Positions 37,942-50,757 of a stretch of 64,000 nucleotides of DNA are shown here, one piece after another. The notes beneath the pieces are model-generated. The model ran no database searches. It was given only the letters and a program-made list of their open reading frames with translations, and was not told where the DNA came from. The stretch is from Pterobdella sp. o SKG-2022. Its lineage: Eukaryota > Annelida > Clitellata > Hirudinida > Piscicolidae. Numbering within the stretch: position 1 is the stretch's first letter; every line of letters begins with the position of its first letter. The DNA is taken from NCBI GenBank assembly GCA_964035795.1, contig OZ038321.1:19037209-19101208 (forward strand). Reading direction: 5' to 3'. A program made the position numbers and the translations under genes.

Positions 37942-40900
37942 AGCACATATTCGGGGCGTATTTTAAGAATCGCTTACAGCAAATTTGAACAGATTTTATT
38001 GAAAATGTTCAAAAAGTTCATGAAAAACCTTTTTTTAAAAATTATGTTGAACTAAACTATATTTCAGGTTTTATATATTATAGCTAGAAAGCACGAGAGT
38101 TTTAATCGTCAGCATCAAGAAGGTATCAGCTTAGTGTGAGGTCTTTCATTTAAAAGTGCATTCTGAGCTTAATCGGCGTTGTAAAAGCATTTTGGATTAT
38201 TTCAAGTAAAATTTCAAAATTCCGATGAGTTAAAATAACTAAATAATTTATAATCCATAAAATGGTTTTATAATTCATTAATTGAAACGATTAAAAACGG
38301 TGTTATTGACAATACCGAAAAACTGTTGTGGAGTATGTGATGTCAGATAAAATCATCTTATTAGAATGTTGTTACGTTCATTCACTCATTTATTCAGAAT
38401 TTTCTTACAAGCATATTTTATATATTATGAGAATACTTGTAAAATTAAAATAAAAACAGTGAAAACTGCAGGCTAAATTTAACTAGCCTTTCTAACTCAT
38501 TTAGTTTAAAATTTTCCATTCTCCGTTTCAGGTATCAAAACGAAGTTCAATCCGTTTATCCAATTCATTAAAAAAACTTTATGAGAACAATATTCAAATG
38601 TATCAACCCAAAATTTAAAAAATTTCAAGAAGCTAGATCTGCCTATAAACTATAACTCGAGGAAAAAATAGTCTGAATGACATTATCGTAAGAAATTGAC
38701 CACTAAACTCTAAACAAAAAAGTTGCACATCCATTATAGCGTCATAACGAAGTTTAATCTTAAGAACAACTTTTTGTCAGTTAAAAAAAAATTCATTGTT
38801 TGATTTTGTATAACCCGATAGAAAGCTAAGTATTAAAGCAAGTCTTTAAAACCATAATTGAATTTCTATCACAAATAGATCTATGTCAACCTAAATGTTG
38901 TATCTCCAAATTATTTGAGAACAAAACACAAACAAAATGGAGGAATACAATTTTAGACACATCTAAAAGCATACACTTTTCGTTTGCTAGACTAAATTGA
39001 ATGACATTAATTTATTGCTAAACTCATGGTAGACAGGCTAACAATTTAGGTTAATGAAACTTATACAACCATAAAAAATTTTAAATCTTACTGTTGAAAA
39101 CTCAACTATATCTTGGTAGTGAATGAATAAATCATTGTTTTTATAAACTAATAATTCTCCGATACCTTGGATTGAACAGAGTATAAAGATCAAAGCTTTA
39201 AAAAGACAATGGAGAGCAAGGTTTTGATAAAATAAAGCTACGACCTTTGCTGTAGATAATGGATTATGAAACCTATTCCATAATCAAAAAATTAAATTAG
39301 ATATCTTTTAAAAAAATAAATATTGTAATACATATTGAAATCTACTTATAGATTAACAGTTTTAAAACGTTTTAAAGATTATTTCAAGAAACTGAAAAAA
39401 AATTAATAAGACTTGGAAATTTTTATATATAAAGTTGAAGTTATATGCATAAAACTTATTTCTGTAATTAACTTTTTAGTTGACAAATGCATGTATATTG
39501 AGTTTGAAACAAAGTATCATAAAGGGAATAAATCATTTTCAATGTAAAATTGGAAACGCACAATACAGTAAACAAACTTCACTGTTATATCGTAGCTATT
39601 ATAAAAATATAACGAGACACATGATAAAACTTTGCTAAAAATATATTAAAGATTTCATTGAAAAATTCAAAACTATGAAATAAAATATATTATCGGGGGA
39701 ATTATGACCTTTTTAAACAAAAACTTAGAAACTCTAGCATTTGAAAAAAAAAATATTACTTTAAATATTGATTTGTGATTTGGCAACAAAATATGTTAAA
39801 AATTTTTCGTTTAAGTACTTTTTCTAAAAAATGCAGTTGGGATGGGTTGTCATTTTGAATCGTTTGAAAGAAAGAAAAATTTCAAATGCACGATGCAAGA
39901 TAAATTTCAAGAAAAAATAATCTGATAATAATTCAATATTTTGTGTGATAAACTATGAAAAAAGACTCATAAGCAACCAATTCACCGTAGAGGCTCTCAT
40001 AATGAGGGAAATATATAAAATATTGTTTCTAGTTTCAAGTCTACCATGAAAGTTAGTATCTCATAAGTAGATAACTTCAGTTGTTAGCTTGTAATGAAGC
40101 TGTGTGCAGTTGGTCTTTAACAGTCCGGCTATTAAAAGTTGGGTCTTTCGAGTTATTGTTTTCATAATTACTTTTTTGTTTTTCGCATTAATTTATTATT
40201 AACAGAATAATTTTAATTATGAAGTTTTGATAACATTTTCAAATCATTGGGCACTTGAAATCGAAACACAGTTTCCAAAGTTCAAAATGATGTGCTAGTT
40301 TGATCATTAGCATGTAAATTTTTTGCATGAAAAATTTAAAACTGTGCCGGTTGCAGTACTGAATTGTTTTTGAATCTTATAAACTTAAGAACTGCTCAAA
40401 TACAATTTCATTAAGAATACTTGAAAATTCATTAAACAATTCCTCTCATAAAAGAAATAATCTTCGAAATCAGGAAGTGAAATTATCCTCATTTTTTCTT
40501 AATTTCTCATATTAGAATAAAAAACAAATGTTTGTCATAAACAACTGAAAAAAAAAGTAGGTTTCTGATATTTAAGGTCGAAATAAATCACAACTTTTTC
40601 AGACTTTTTAAAAATCCGGACAGCCACTGTATTTGGGGAGTAAAACTTTGGAGACCAACTGCTTATAAGTATCGTGTGTTATTTTATTTAAAGATGATGT
40701 ATAAAGCTTATCGCTGTTTTATGTCTAATATAAGAATAGTCGTGGAAAACTAAGGCAAATTAAATAACAACCCAGAAGTTCTGAGTGGCCAAAAGGATGG
40801 TCTTTTGTGTGTTGTACTCTAACAAAATGTGAATGAATAATTCAAACCAAGAAACATAGAAGCACTATTAAGACTGTCATAACTTTACTACAAGATTACC

Positions 40901-41374
40901 TACTGCAAAAAATTATCAAGTAATTTTAAAGCAGAATCATTTAGTTAACTAAATTTTTACAGTTTTACGTCATTTATATGAGGCATTTAATACATTTTAA
41001 GAACAGTTCTCAATAAGTTTAGCTTAGTCATAAAACTTTACCATGTTAACGTTTCATCAAACATCTATGAATGTATTAAACACCTTATATTAACGAACTG
41101 AAATATTTAAAATTAGTTATGAAGATTATTTATAGACTCCACTAAAAGGTTGACCCATGTAGCTGTGTTACAGAGATAATAAATAATTTTTTTGAGCAAC
41201 TATTAAAAAATGCTGACTTTGTTATGTGAAAGTAGAAGTAAGAAAGTACAGTAGAACTCGCTTATTGTTGTATGTATGCTAAAACATTCTATAATGTAGA
41301 CGGACTATTTAATGACTATTACACGTACAAATCTGTCAGTTTTGAACTATGAGGTTATTATGCCCTTTCTCTGA
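37942..41374. other. Intergenic region between methyltransferase and synapsin 3' ends
   Basis: About 3.4 kb of AT-rich sequence between convergent genes. No coding frame is supported. Possible decayed DNA-transposon ends lie near 40094-40140 and 40600-40660. Near 41249 is a cagtagaactcgcttattgt stretch resembling Tigger/pogo-type ends. Both are weak. Confidence 0.45.
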
Positions 41375-44300
41375 TCACATATTTGAAAAGATTCCTGCAA
41401 AGGTTTTTTTAAAGTTTTGCATTGTATCATCTGTTTCTTCCATGTTTGGTCTTTGGTAGGGTTGTGATCTTGCTGGGATAAGGGGCGCTCTGAAATTCAA
41501 AAATTTCAATAACATCTTGAATTGTTAGAAACGATGTAAAACTATTGTATACTGTCAAAAGCTTGAAATTTTTTCACTAAAAAGTATAAAATTCTTATCA
41601 TCAAAAGGTTAAAAGCTCAAGTCAAATTATTATTTAAATGAATATATTTATGATGCCAGACAAAAGCGCAAACCTCTGCACGCCTTCGTAAGGATTCCTC
41701 TGCATATATTCATTGCTGCTCATGGAGCTTTGCTCTTCCAAACTACAAAAATTTAAAGACGGTAATTAATTTCATGGAATAAAACTTTCAAAAATTTTTT
41801 AAACCAACGTTAAGCTTTAAAATCCCTTGAGGGTAACTCAGCCTCCTGTATCATCATACGTATCACGCAAATAACCTCTTTGTTCAAAAGTGTTCAAAAA
41901 TTTGGCGGTTTCTTTTCGATGTAAAAATATCATTTTCAACAAAGAAAAAACAAAAATTACACTACTAGAAACATCAAAACGATGTATTTCAACGCCTAAA
42001 TTCTAACATGTTTTTTACATTTTTTATGATTACCAATTATAGCTAATGCTTGTCTTTTTCAACTAATATTGTTTCAAGTGTAGACTGGCCTTAACTTAAA
42101 TTTGTGACAAAAAATTTTGAAAATAAACTGTTCATTATTTTTTTAACATTTTTAAACGTTTGACAGTAAATCATGAGCAAAAATTATTCATAACAAGCAG
42201 TGAAGAACCCAGGCTTGAGACAGGAAGCTTTCATCTTATTGATTACCAAATCCACCACCAGCTTGTAATCTTCCAGCTGACTGCTTCCCAACAAACTCAT
42301 GGTTGAGTCATTCACCTGAATTATTTTCTGGTCATTAATTCTTTCCAGTGCTTGTGTTCAAAGCAGCGTTTTAACGCAAGCACAGTTTCTACTAAATTTT
42401 AAACTTTTTAGCTCTTAGCTTTTGTTAATGGTTCTTTAATGATTTAAATGAAACCTCAATAATGAACTGCTGGTCATCTCTGGTTTGGACCACTTGTATC
42501 GACAGCATATCCAGCCCTCCAAACATTCTGCTGCACTCATCTGCCCACATCTTGTACCTAGGGAAATGCCGCAGTAATGTTTTCCCATGATTTGTGTTTA
42601 TCATTCAGTTTTGAATATTTCACTTACGGTCTTCAAAATTTTGAGATCAGTTTTTATTCATTATGTTCAAAGCTGCATTTTTTAAAGACCACTACAATGT
42701 GAAAAAAGTATCTTTGTCATGATTCTGAACTGGTTTCTTCAAGTTGTAAATGTCAAAAATTTTCAGTAGCATATATTTCATAACTTTAATTTCTATAAGT
42801 TCATCCAAACGAGATCAAACCCGCTGACTTCAGATAACTATTTTAATGTTCGATCATTGAATTGAATGGACCAACATAAGATTCCTTGTTTTATATTTTT
42901 GTGGTCTTAAGTCGATTCTTAAATGATTCCAGTTAATAATAAGAAATTTGTTAATCGGAGTTAACTCCCTTCATCAAAAAATTTAAACAAACAATTCATA
43001 ATTAATTGTCATTAGCTACTGAGTGCCAAAATAAATGGAATCGAACGGAATATGGCTTTAGCAAAATGTGGCGTAAAATTGGTTCATTTTTCATGCTATA
43101 TTGCTGTATGAAAAAATCTCTTTTCAAAAGTTTCGATTTCACACATTTTGCTCAATGAAAAGTATATAATTTTTTTGGAAAGATCTTTTTTTTTCGTTAG
43201 TTTTTCACTATTCCTTGAAAATAAAAAGATGTTTTTACAGTTCTACAATTTTGAAAGCGCTTCACAATGAAAGAGTGGCGTGTATGATAAGAATGGCATC
43301 AACTTGAAAGAATTCAGACCAATTGGAAATAATTAAAAGTGAAGTCAAACTTTTCGTTCATGGCAACCTGCTCCAGAACCACAGACCCAGTGTCAGCCTT
43401 CCAACTGTCCGATAATGATCTCCGCCTGTCATCACATTATAACCCATCACTTTAAATTTTAAATTACGATATATCATTAAATTTTTGTAAAAACTTTTAA
43501 ATCCCGCACATTATTTTTTCTGTATCGACTGCAATGTTTTTAGGCACCTCTGATTCAGGCGCGTACGAAGCAACGTTGAAGATTGATTTTGCAAGTACAA
43601 TGCCGTTCAACCTTCTAGCCGTTTGTATTTCAAAAATTTGAATTTTTAAGAATTTAAAAAACTTTTATTTAAAAAAAACGAAATTGACCCTAAAAATGAA
43701 CTAGTTTAGTGACAACTTAAAATATTATTACAAGCTATTTCTATGGAGAAGTTGAATAAAAAAACTAGTTGAAAAACAAGATTGTAAAACACGTGACTAA
43801 AAAAACTTGTTTCTGATTAAGTTTTTTTTCCAATAAATATTTTTCAACAAAGATTTTTAAAAATTAATTACATTTTTGGAGTAATTTTTCAACTTTCTTT
43901 CAATCAAATTTTTTAATTTCTTAATATATAATATTTATATGATTTTCAACAAATATTTGAAAAAATTAACGTTTTTTTTTAATTTTCTGAATAATTCATG
44001 TTTTTCCTGTTTTTTATGCATAAACTATTTTAAAAACTCATCTAAAACACCACAGTTTTTGTTTAAAGCTCAACATTTTTTCGTTTCTGTTATTCATGAA
44101 AACATTATTTCTGAGAGGTTTGCAAAAGTTTGTATTTAAAAATGAAATATATTTCTCGCAGAGTTTTTGGTTCATTATCAAACTACATCACTATTTATTT
44201 AGACCACAAAGTGCGAAGAATATATATTTTTATAACTTTGATATATTAATAATAATTTAAAAACCAAATATAAAACAGCGATAAAATTTCAAATTAGCTT

Positions 44301-47300
44301 CCAAGTTCCACTCACATAAAGGCCTTATAGTTATTGCCGATCTTCTGAATGAAGATGTCATAAAGTGATTCGACCAAAGGCTCTGAGGTTGAGTAGGTGT
44401 TTGTGAGAGCTGTGGCGCTTGCAATGTCTTGGAACGCATAATGGGTGTCCACTTTTATCTGGGCGATTTCATACTATTTACAGGCTATTAAGTTTTTAAT
44501 AATTCCCAATTTTTACCGTTGAAATATCACCATTATGTTTTTTAAGGTTATCGGTATGTATGATCGACTGTTAAGAGTTAACGTAGTGGTACCTTGCCCG
44601 AGCCCCCATGGGCATGTCCCACCTTCACAACTGCTGGAAACTGGGGAGCCACCAACTGTAGCAGGTATGAAGATGAAAAAAATATTCATTTTGAAAATTT
44701 TAAATTTTCTTATCAATTCAACTGAGTTTTATTCCCATAAAAGCAAAATTTTCTAGAGATTTTGAATCACATTCATTAGAGACGTGGGTATCTACACACC
44801 ATTTCCTTGAAGTTAGGGTAGTAGCACTGTCGGATTAGTGGGAAGTCTAGCCTGCCGAGGCGCTGTTGTATCTTAACCAGATGAGCAAACTGTCAACAAA
44901 AACATCTTGTGATTAATTAACACTAAGTTAATTTTGGATTACTAAAAAACCCATTCACTTAAATAGTCTGTAAACTAAGCTTGCACATCAAACACGAAGA
45001 ATTCTGTGTACAAAGAACCTCCGCTCACCACCCATGGCTTGTCGAGGAAGTTGTAAAGAGAGTGAAGGGAGTTGATGGAGGGAATTCTAGCGTAGTTGAG
45101 ACCCAAGATGATGCTCTTGTAGTCTGATGTGGCGTCCCTGACGTGTTGGCGTACTAAGACGAAGTCAGGCCGGAATGATCTGTGTGGAGAATGAGAGCAA
45201 GAGTGATTAATGGTGTGAGGCAGTAATACAACTAGTATTATATATTATATAGTGTGAAAATAATAAGTATAAATGATTGCATCAGACACAAACACAAAGG
45301 TTTATTTAACGCAAACAGAATTCAAATTATCAGCTGCCATGTGAATCAGAAAAACACAATAAAGTTTGAATTTTTTATTTACACATAGCTTGTAGGCACA
45401 CTTTGTATCATCATGAGAGAACTAATAAACTGCTATATATTATTTACTATTATGAATGAGTAAAAGATATTTATAATTAAAAAAAAGTTTTCACTAATAA
45501 TTAATATGTATTTTGTTCAGACTTTCCAAGAAAAAAAGTAATAAAAGACTATTATCAAAGTTGGTTAAGATGTCACGAAGTTTTGCTAAATCCAACCCTC
45601 ATTATAAATGAGGTGTAAATTTGTCATCCCATAAAAAGCTTTGTTTTAGTAATTTTTGAAATAGTTTAATATTTATTATCTTTCCATTTTTTAGTGAGTA
45701 GACAGATATTTTCAGCCCATTGTACACATACGTTATATTATTATAAGTCGGGAAATACCAACACACTAAGATAGGGACTGTGAATTTATTCAAAACGTTT
45801 TGTTATTCGATGGCTTAGAAAGCTAAAATTTTTTTAAAAAATAATTACATTTTGAATAGAAAAAACATTAATTATTAACAACAGCATTTTAAATCGACAC
45901 AAACAGAATGCTGATAATACAAAGATTCTCGTCAAAATGGATAGGTATGTTTTAAAAAAATTAGGCGCATCTACTATAACAAATTTCGAAGAAACAACTG
46001 CTATGGGACAGCCCAAGTGTTGGCAAACAAACATAAATATATTAAGGACGTTTTCATAGCAGTTAAAGTTAGTAGTATAATAAAAATTTTGACAAAATCT
46101 CATCATTCAGCAAGGTTTTAATGAATAAATTTGAAAAAGTTTTCATGTAATAAAAAGTTTACTTTGAAAGATTATTCAAAAACTTTCGATAACAACAACG
46201 GCAGTCTTTCGAGGGAATTTTGGTCTGTTTTACAACACGGCATGAAAACCAGCAAAACAAAAAGCTTACACCACCATCAAGTCTATCTTATCCTACAATG
46301 AAATTTCAAAAACTCAAAAAAAGCCCTGATGAAACGAGTTTTGCAATACAAAAATTTACTAAAAAACGCTGCATGTTTCAATGAAAAAGAAAAAACTTGA
46401 TTTTCATCGATTAAAAACAATCTGCCAAGCTTGGTTTTTGCCCACTCTTTATATATTGAAATTTTCAAAAACATTACTGCTTAAATCTTTTTTATATTAA
46501 ATTAAACGCAGCTAAGATGCACCGACCATACTATAAGACCTAGATAAGACAAAAACAACTTGATCAAACTCATAAATAAATAATCTTGAGACTCCGGAAC
46601 AACAAAAAAAAACTTGAACAAAAACATTTTACTGTAAAAAAATGTCTGAATAATGAACGTAATATACTAGAAAAACAATTTGAACACAATAGAATTTCCA
46701 ATCTAAAACAAAAAAAAGAAATTTTATGAAAAAAGTCAAAATTTGAAGAAAATCGCAATAAAATTCTTCCACACAACTCCAGATAACAACCTTAATTCAA
46801 TCCACTGCACGCATAGATTTAACAAATTTATAACAATAACACCACTAAAAAAGATAAAAACAATACGTGTATAAAATAATTGATGAAGGTCAAAAATAAC
46901 CAAGTCAAAGCTGAATTATATATAGCATCAGTTCACTCAATGAAGAGTTTTAGCAGCGGAAAATAGCCGATAAATAAAAATGAAGAATTCAAAGGGTAGA
47001 ATAGTGTAAAATGCTTATATGGCATTTTGTGGTCCAATCACATGTCTCTGCATAGAAGCCATAATGGGGCTCATAAGACTGCGGAAGTTAGAGGGAAATC
47101 GTGCTTCGGCGAGCAAAAAACTCGAATAACTGGATTAAATTCATGATTGTGTATCTTCGTAAACTCTAAAAAACGACGAATAAAAAGAATGATTAGCAAA
47201 TAAAGAAAAAATTTTATAAAGAAAACAAGTTTGTAAAACTTTCAATAGCTAAGCAAAATTTTTCTAAAATTAAGCTTGAAAAAGTTTTTTTGAGACATTA

Positions 47301-49651
47301 AAAAAGCATTAATGAAACAATTGGGAGAACTCAGAAGCATTTTGAGAAAGGTTCATCACCTCTTATGACTCTCATTTTTGTTCTTCTTGATTTCCACCAC
47401 CATTTCTCCTGCGCTGGTAGCCCTTAAATGCAACTCACTGAACTCTGCCTGTTATCATTCAGATTTTGAGACATTTGTGTAGTTGGTTTTATTGATCTAT
47501 TTGGTATTTGATTTTTTCCAGTTTTTGTGAAAAAAACGTGTTGTATTAGTTTTCAAATGAAAATATTTGAAACTGAAACGATTAAACTACTACGCCAGTT
47601 ATAAAACTTCATATACACATATACATTTGAGAAAAAAAAGCTAAATTTATACTCTCTTCTATAAATTAAAATTTGCTATAAACTTACAAGAAAAACATAT
47701 GTGAAGTTTTTTGATATTTAAATGAAAATTATGTTATAAACAACAGTAATGAGTTAATGGTGGTGTCTGCGTGAAAATTGATATTTATTTTCTGAATTTT
47801 AATCTTTACAATGTAAAAAAAACCCGAAATTTTTGTTTTATTAGATTAAAACTTTTTTTTTCACGAAATTGGATCAAGTTTTCACATTACTACAAAAAAT
47901 CCCATACTGTCTGTATATATGGTTGCTTATTGTTGAAGGCCAGTTTGCAAGAAGAATACTGGTCTATTTGATGTGTTTAATTTATTTTCCTATATACTGC
48001 TCAATGAACTTACAAGATATATTGGAAATGATAAAAATGCATTATTAGAATTTCAAATGCATTTATTCATGAAAAATCTATAATTTTATGGAAACAAATT
48101 ATTTTATAGGATTCTATAAGTAGCTAGTGTTTCGTTATGAAGCAAAGTTATTGGAGATTAGAGGATTTCTTGCATGAATATTTTAACTTTTGAGATAGAA
48201 TTTAGTGAGTAAGCTTACCTAAATAATTGGTAATGTTGAGTTTATTATTTTTATCAAATTTACTTCAAATATCCAGTTTTGAAAAACTTATTTTCAGGCA
48301 TATACCGGAAATAATTTAAATCACAAATACTGAGTCTGCTAACGTTTTATTAAAACGGCAAACTCAGCAATGATTTTAGTTTTACCAATGAAAGCCATTT
48401 GAAACTTTAAGAGTTGCTTATAACATAGCGGAAAAACCAATATGCTGGTTGAAACAAGCTGAAATCTTCATTTGTTTGCATGGTAAGGGTTATATAAAAA
48501 TTCTTTAAAATTTTTCATTGGCGACTCTCAAAGAGATATACATATATATAAATATCGTTCAAAGCATTAAACTTAAATGAATTTTTAATGAATGTCTTAT
48601 ATTCAAATTGAATATCTAAATTAAAAAACCAACTCATATCAAAACTTTTGTTTGCTTGCGTTTTTAAGGAAATTACTTTATATAAGTTTCAAAAATAAGA
48701 CAAAAAATGAAAGATAAGTTCCAGTCACAAATGAAACAATTGAATTTGCATGGAACGTAATAAAACCTGTTCTACTTGCACGTCAACTTCTTCGTTCAGC
48801 TTCCGTCCATAAAAGAGGCGGTTCCTGTCAAGTTGAAAGTCTTTATGCTTCTACGTTCAATTTAACATCTCACAGTTTTTAAGCCACAGTATTTGGTTGG
48901 TTTAGTATCTTTTAAAGCCTTTAAATTAAAGCTAAAAAAGATTTTGTCAAATTGGATTTATCTTAAATTACTCTCAGTTGTGGATAATTTGAGGTTTACA
49001 ATTAAATTTTGTAAAAACTTGAATTTAAAATTATTGAAATTACTTTTAATGTTGATTGACTTCATAAGCCCCCAACTCATAAACATTTTTATAAAAAAAA
49101 CCTTACCACTCCGTGTTCGGCTCATCGATTATGAGAAGAATTTTGGCGTTTTTTCGATGTGGCACTGTCTTGATGGCCTCGGAGGCGTGCGAAACAGCCT
49201 GGCTTGCTGCTTTCACCATATTTTGCACGGTGCCAGACATGGATGCAGGCATGAAACGTTGGTGAGTGGGTTGTTGAGGCATGTTTTGAGAAGATTGTTG
49301 GCTTATTTGTTGAGGGTAGTTTGGTCCTCCAAATTGCATTTTTGATGGACTGGCATGCTCATGAGTGGGTTGCGATTGTTGTCTTTGTGGGATAACTGGG
49401 GGTCTTGGTGGGGGTTGTTGCAGAGAGGGTTGATGTTGGAAATGTTGTTGCTGGGGGCTTGGTTGTTGTCGGGGAATTTGCTGCGGAGGTCGAGGTTGTT
49501 GTTGGAGGTTTTGTGGCTGGGAAGGAGGCTGTTGCGTGGAAGGGTGGGGTTGCGCCACATTTTCCCCTTCCAACAAACTTGTCTCACTAATCTTCTTCTT
49601 CAAAAAACTCATTCCAGTTGAGAAGTTGTCTTTAAAATTTGTGTAAGACAT
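41375..49651 (-). CDS. Syn: Synapsin (12 exons, with domains A, C and E)
   Basis: Synapsins coat synaptic vesicles and regulate their reserve pool. Exons: 49651-49107, 48824-48767, 47448-47360, 45179-45029, 44889-44800, 44655-44593, 44458-44316, 43425-43351, 42557-42455, 42315-42209 (or to stop at 42184), 41742-41674, 41489-41375. Phases agree and give about 535 residues. Domain A near residue 15 has [10 protein letters not shown], matching the FLRRRLSDSS kinase site. A Pro/Gln-rich linker of about 100 residues follows. Domain C begins at [13 protein letters not shown] and continues with [73 protein letters not shown] and MFGGLDML, an ATP-grasp fold. The last exon ends [18 protein letters not shown], the conserved domain E. 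If exon 10 is not spliced, the frame stops at 42184 and gives a 482-residue form lacking domain E. The link from exon 10 to 11 uses a weak donor (gg/gttctt). Confidence 0.93.
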
Positions 49652-50757
49652 GATTTCAATGAATTTTCAGGCAAACAAAAAATAAAAATAAGTAATGAAG
49701 CTGATGTAAAACTATGGAAATTTCTCTTATAAGAATATTGATCCTTAAGAAAGAACTCTTATATATATAATGCCTCCGAAAGCGTTCTTTACATCCAAAA
49801 CTCATACAGTACTATTGCATGGATTCGTTATTGGTATTGAGAGTTTAAAACCATTGCAAAAACAATTTCATTATTTCTTATCAATATTTCCAAATATTTT
49901 TTTGTTATTAGTTGTGGGTTCTCAGATTATTTTTTTTCGTTTTTATTCTAAGCTGAGACCTCATTCTTATAGTCTCAATAGAATCTTAAAAGAATATGGA
50001 GGCTTCTTCTATAAAATCATCCCAAGCCTTCAATAACATCTTTATAAAAATAAATACGAAAAAAACCTGAAATATACTGGCTTATTAACGTTTCAAAATC
50101 AAAAAAGCCTCAAATTTGAACATTTTTCTAAACAGTGAAAATCAAGTGGTTAACGGAATATTTCAACATATTAAGCTTCCTCTCATTGAAATATTACACA
50201 AAAAAATAAATTTAAAACGATGGTATACTAATACATATATTTCAAGATGTTTGCATGCTAGAGCAAGCAGAATAATTTAATAATTTTGAGTTATTTCGGT
50301 TTTGTTCAGTGTTTTTAACTTGAAATGATACCTATCAAATGTCAAGCTTATCATATTTTAATTACACTTCATATGAATATTTTGTTTGCAGATAATCGCA
50401 CACCTTCGGAATGATAGACCACGTCGAATGGAATTCCAATGCTTTGAGACAGATTTTAAAAAATATATTAACAATTTCAATTAGTTTTAAGCAAAGATTT
50501 CATTTTTTGAGTTTTAAAATAGTTTTTTTTCAGCTTAAAAAATAAATTTTTTAAATGCTAGATAAATCTTTAACATTTTAAAATTCTAAAACGAGTCTTT
50601 AACTTTTTAGATGAAAACACTCAAGAAAGGCATTTTAGAAACCAAGATTTAAAAATTTAAAAAACAGATTTAAAATCTAAATAAAAATAATATATGGTCA
50701 TCAGACAAAACTTGAAAAATAAAATAAAAAACGTCATAATGCGAGGCTTCCATAAGG
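49652..50757. other. Upstream region of synapsin
   Basis: About 1.1 kb between the synapsin start codon and the last exon of the sushi-like membrane gene. It is expected to hold the synapsin promoter. A plus-strand frame of 88 codons (49770-50036) has no recognisable features. I see no repeat. Confidence 0.45.

Noticed and set aside
49355..49621. Plus-strand Leu/Gly-rich open frames
   Set aside because: They are antisense shadows of the Pro/Gln-rich first exon of synapsin.
49770..50036. 88-codon plus-strand frame beginning with ATG
   Set aside because: No motif, hydrophobic by AT-rich composition, no splice context; most likely chance.
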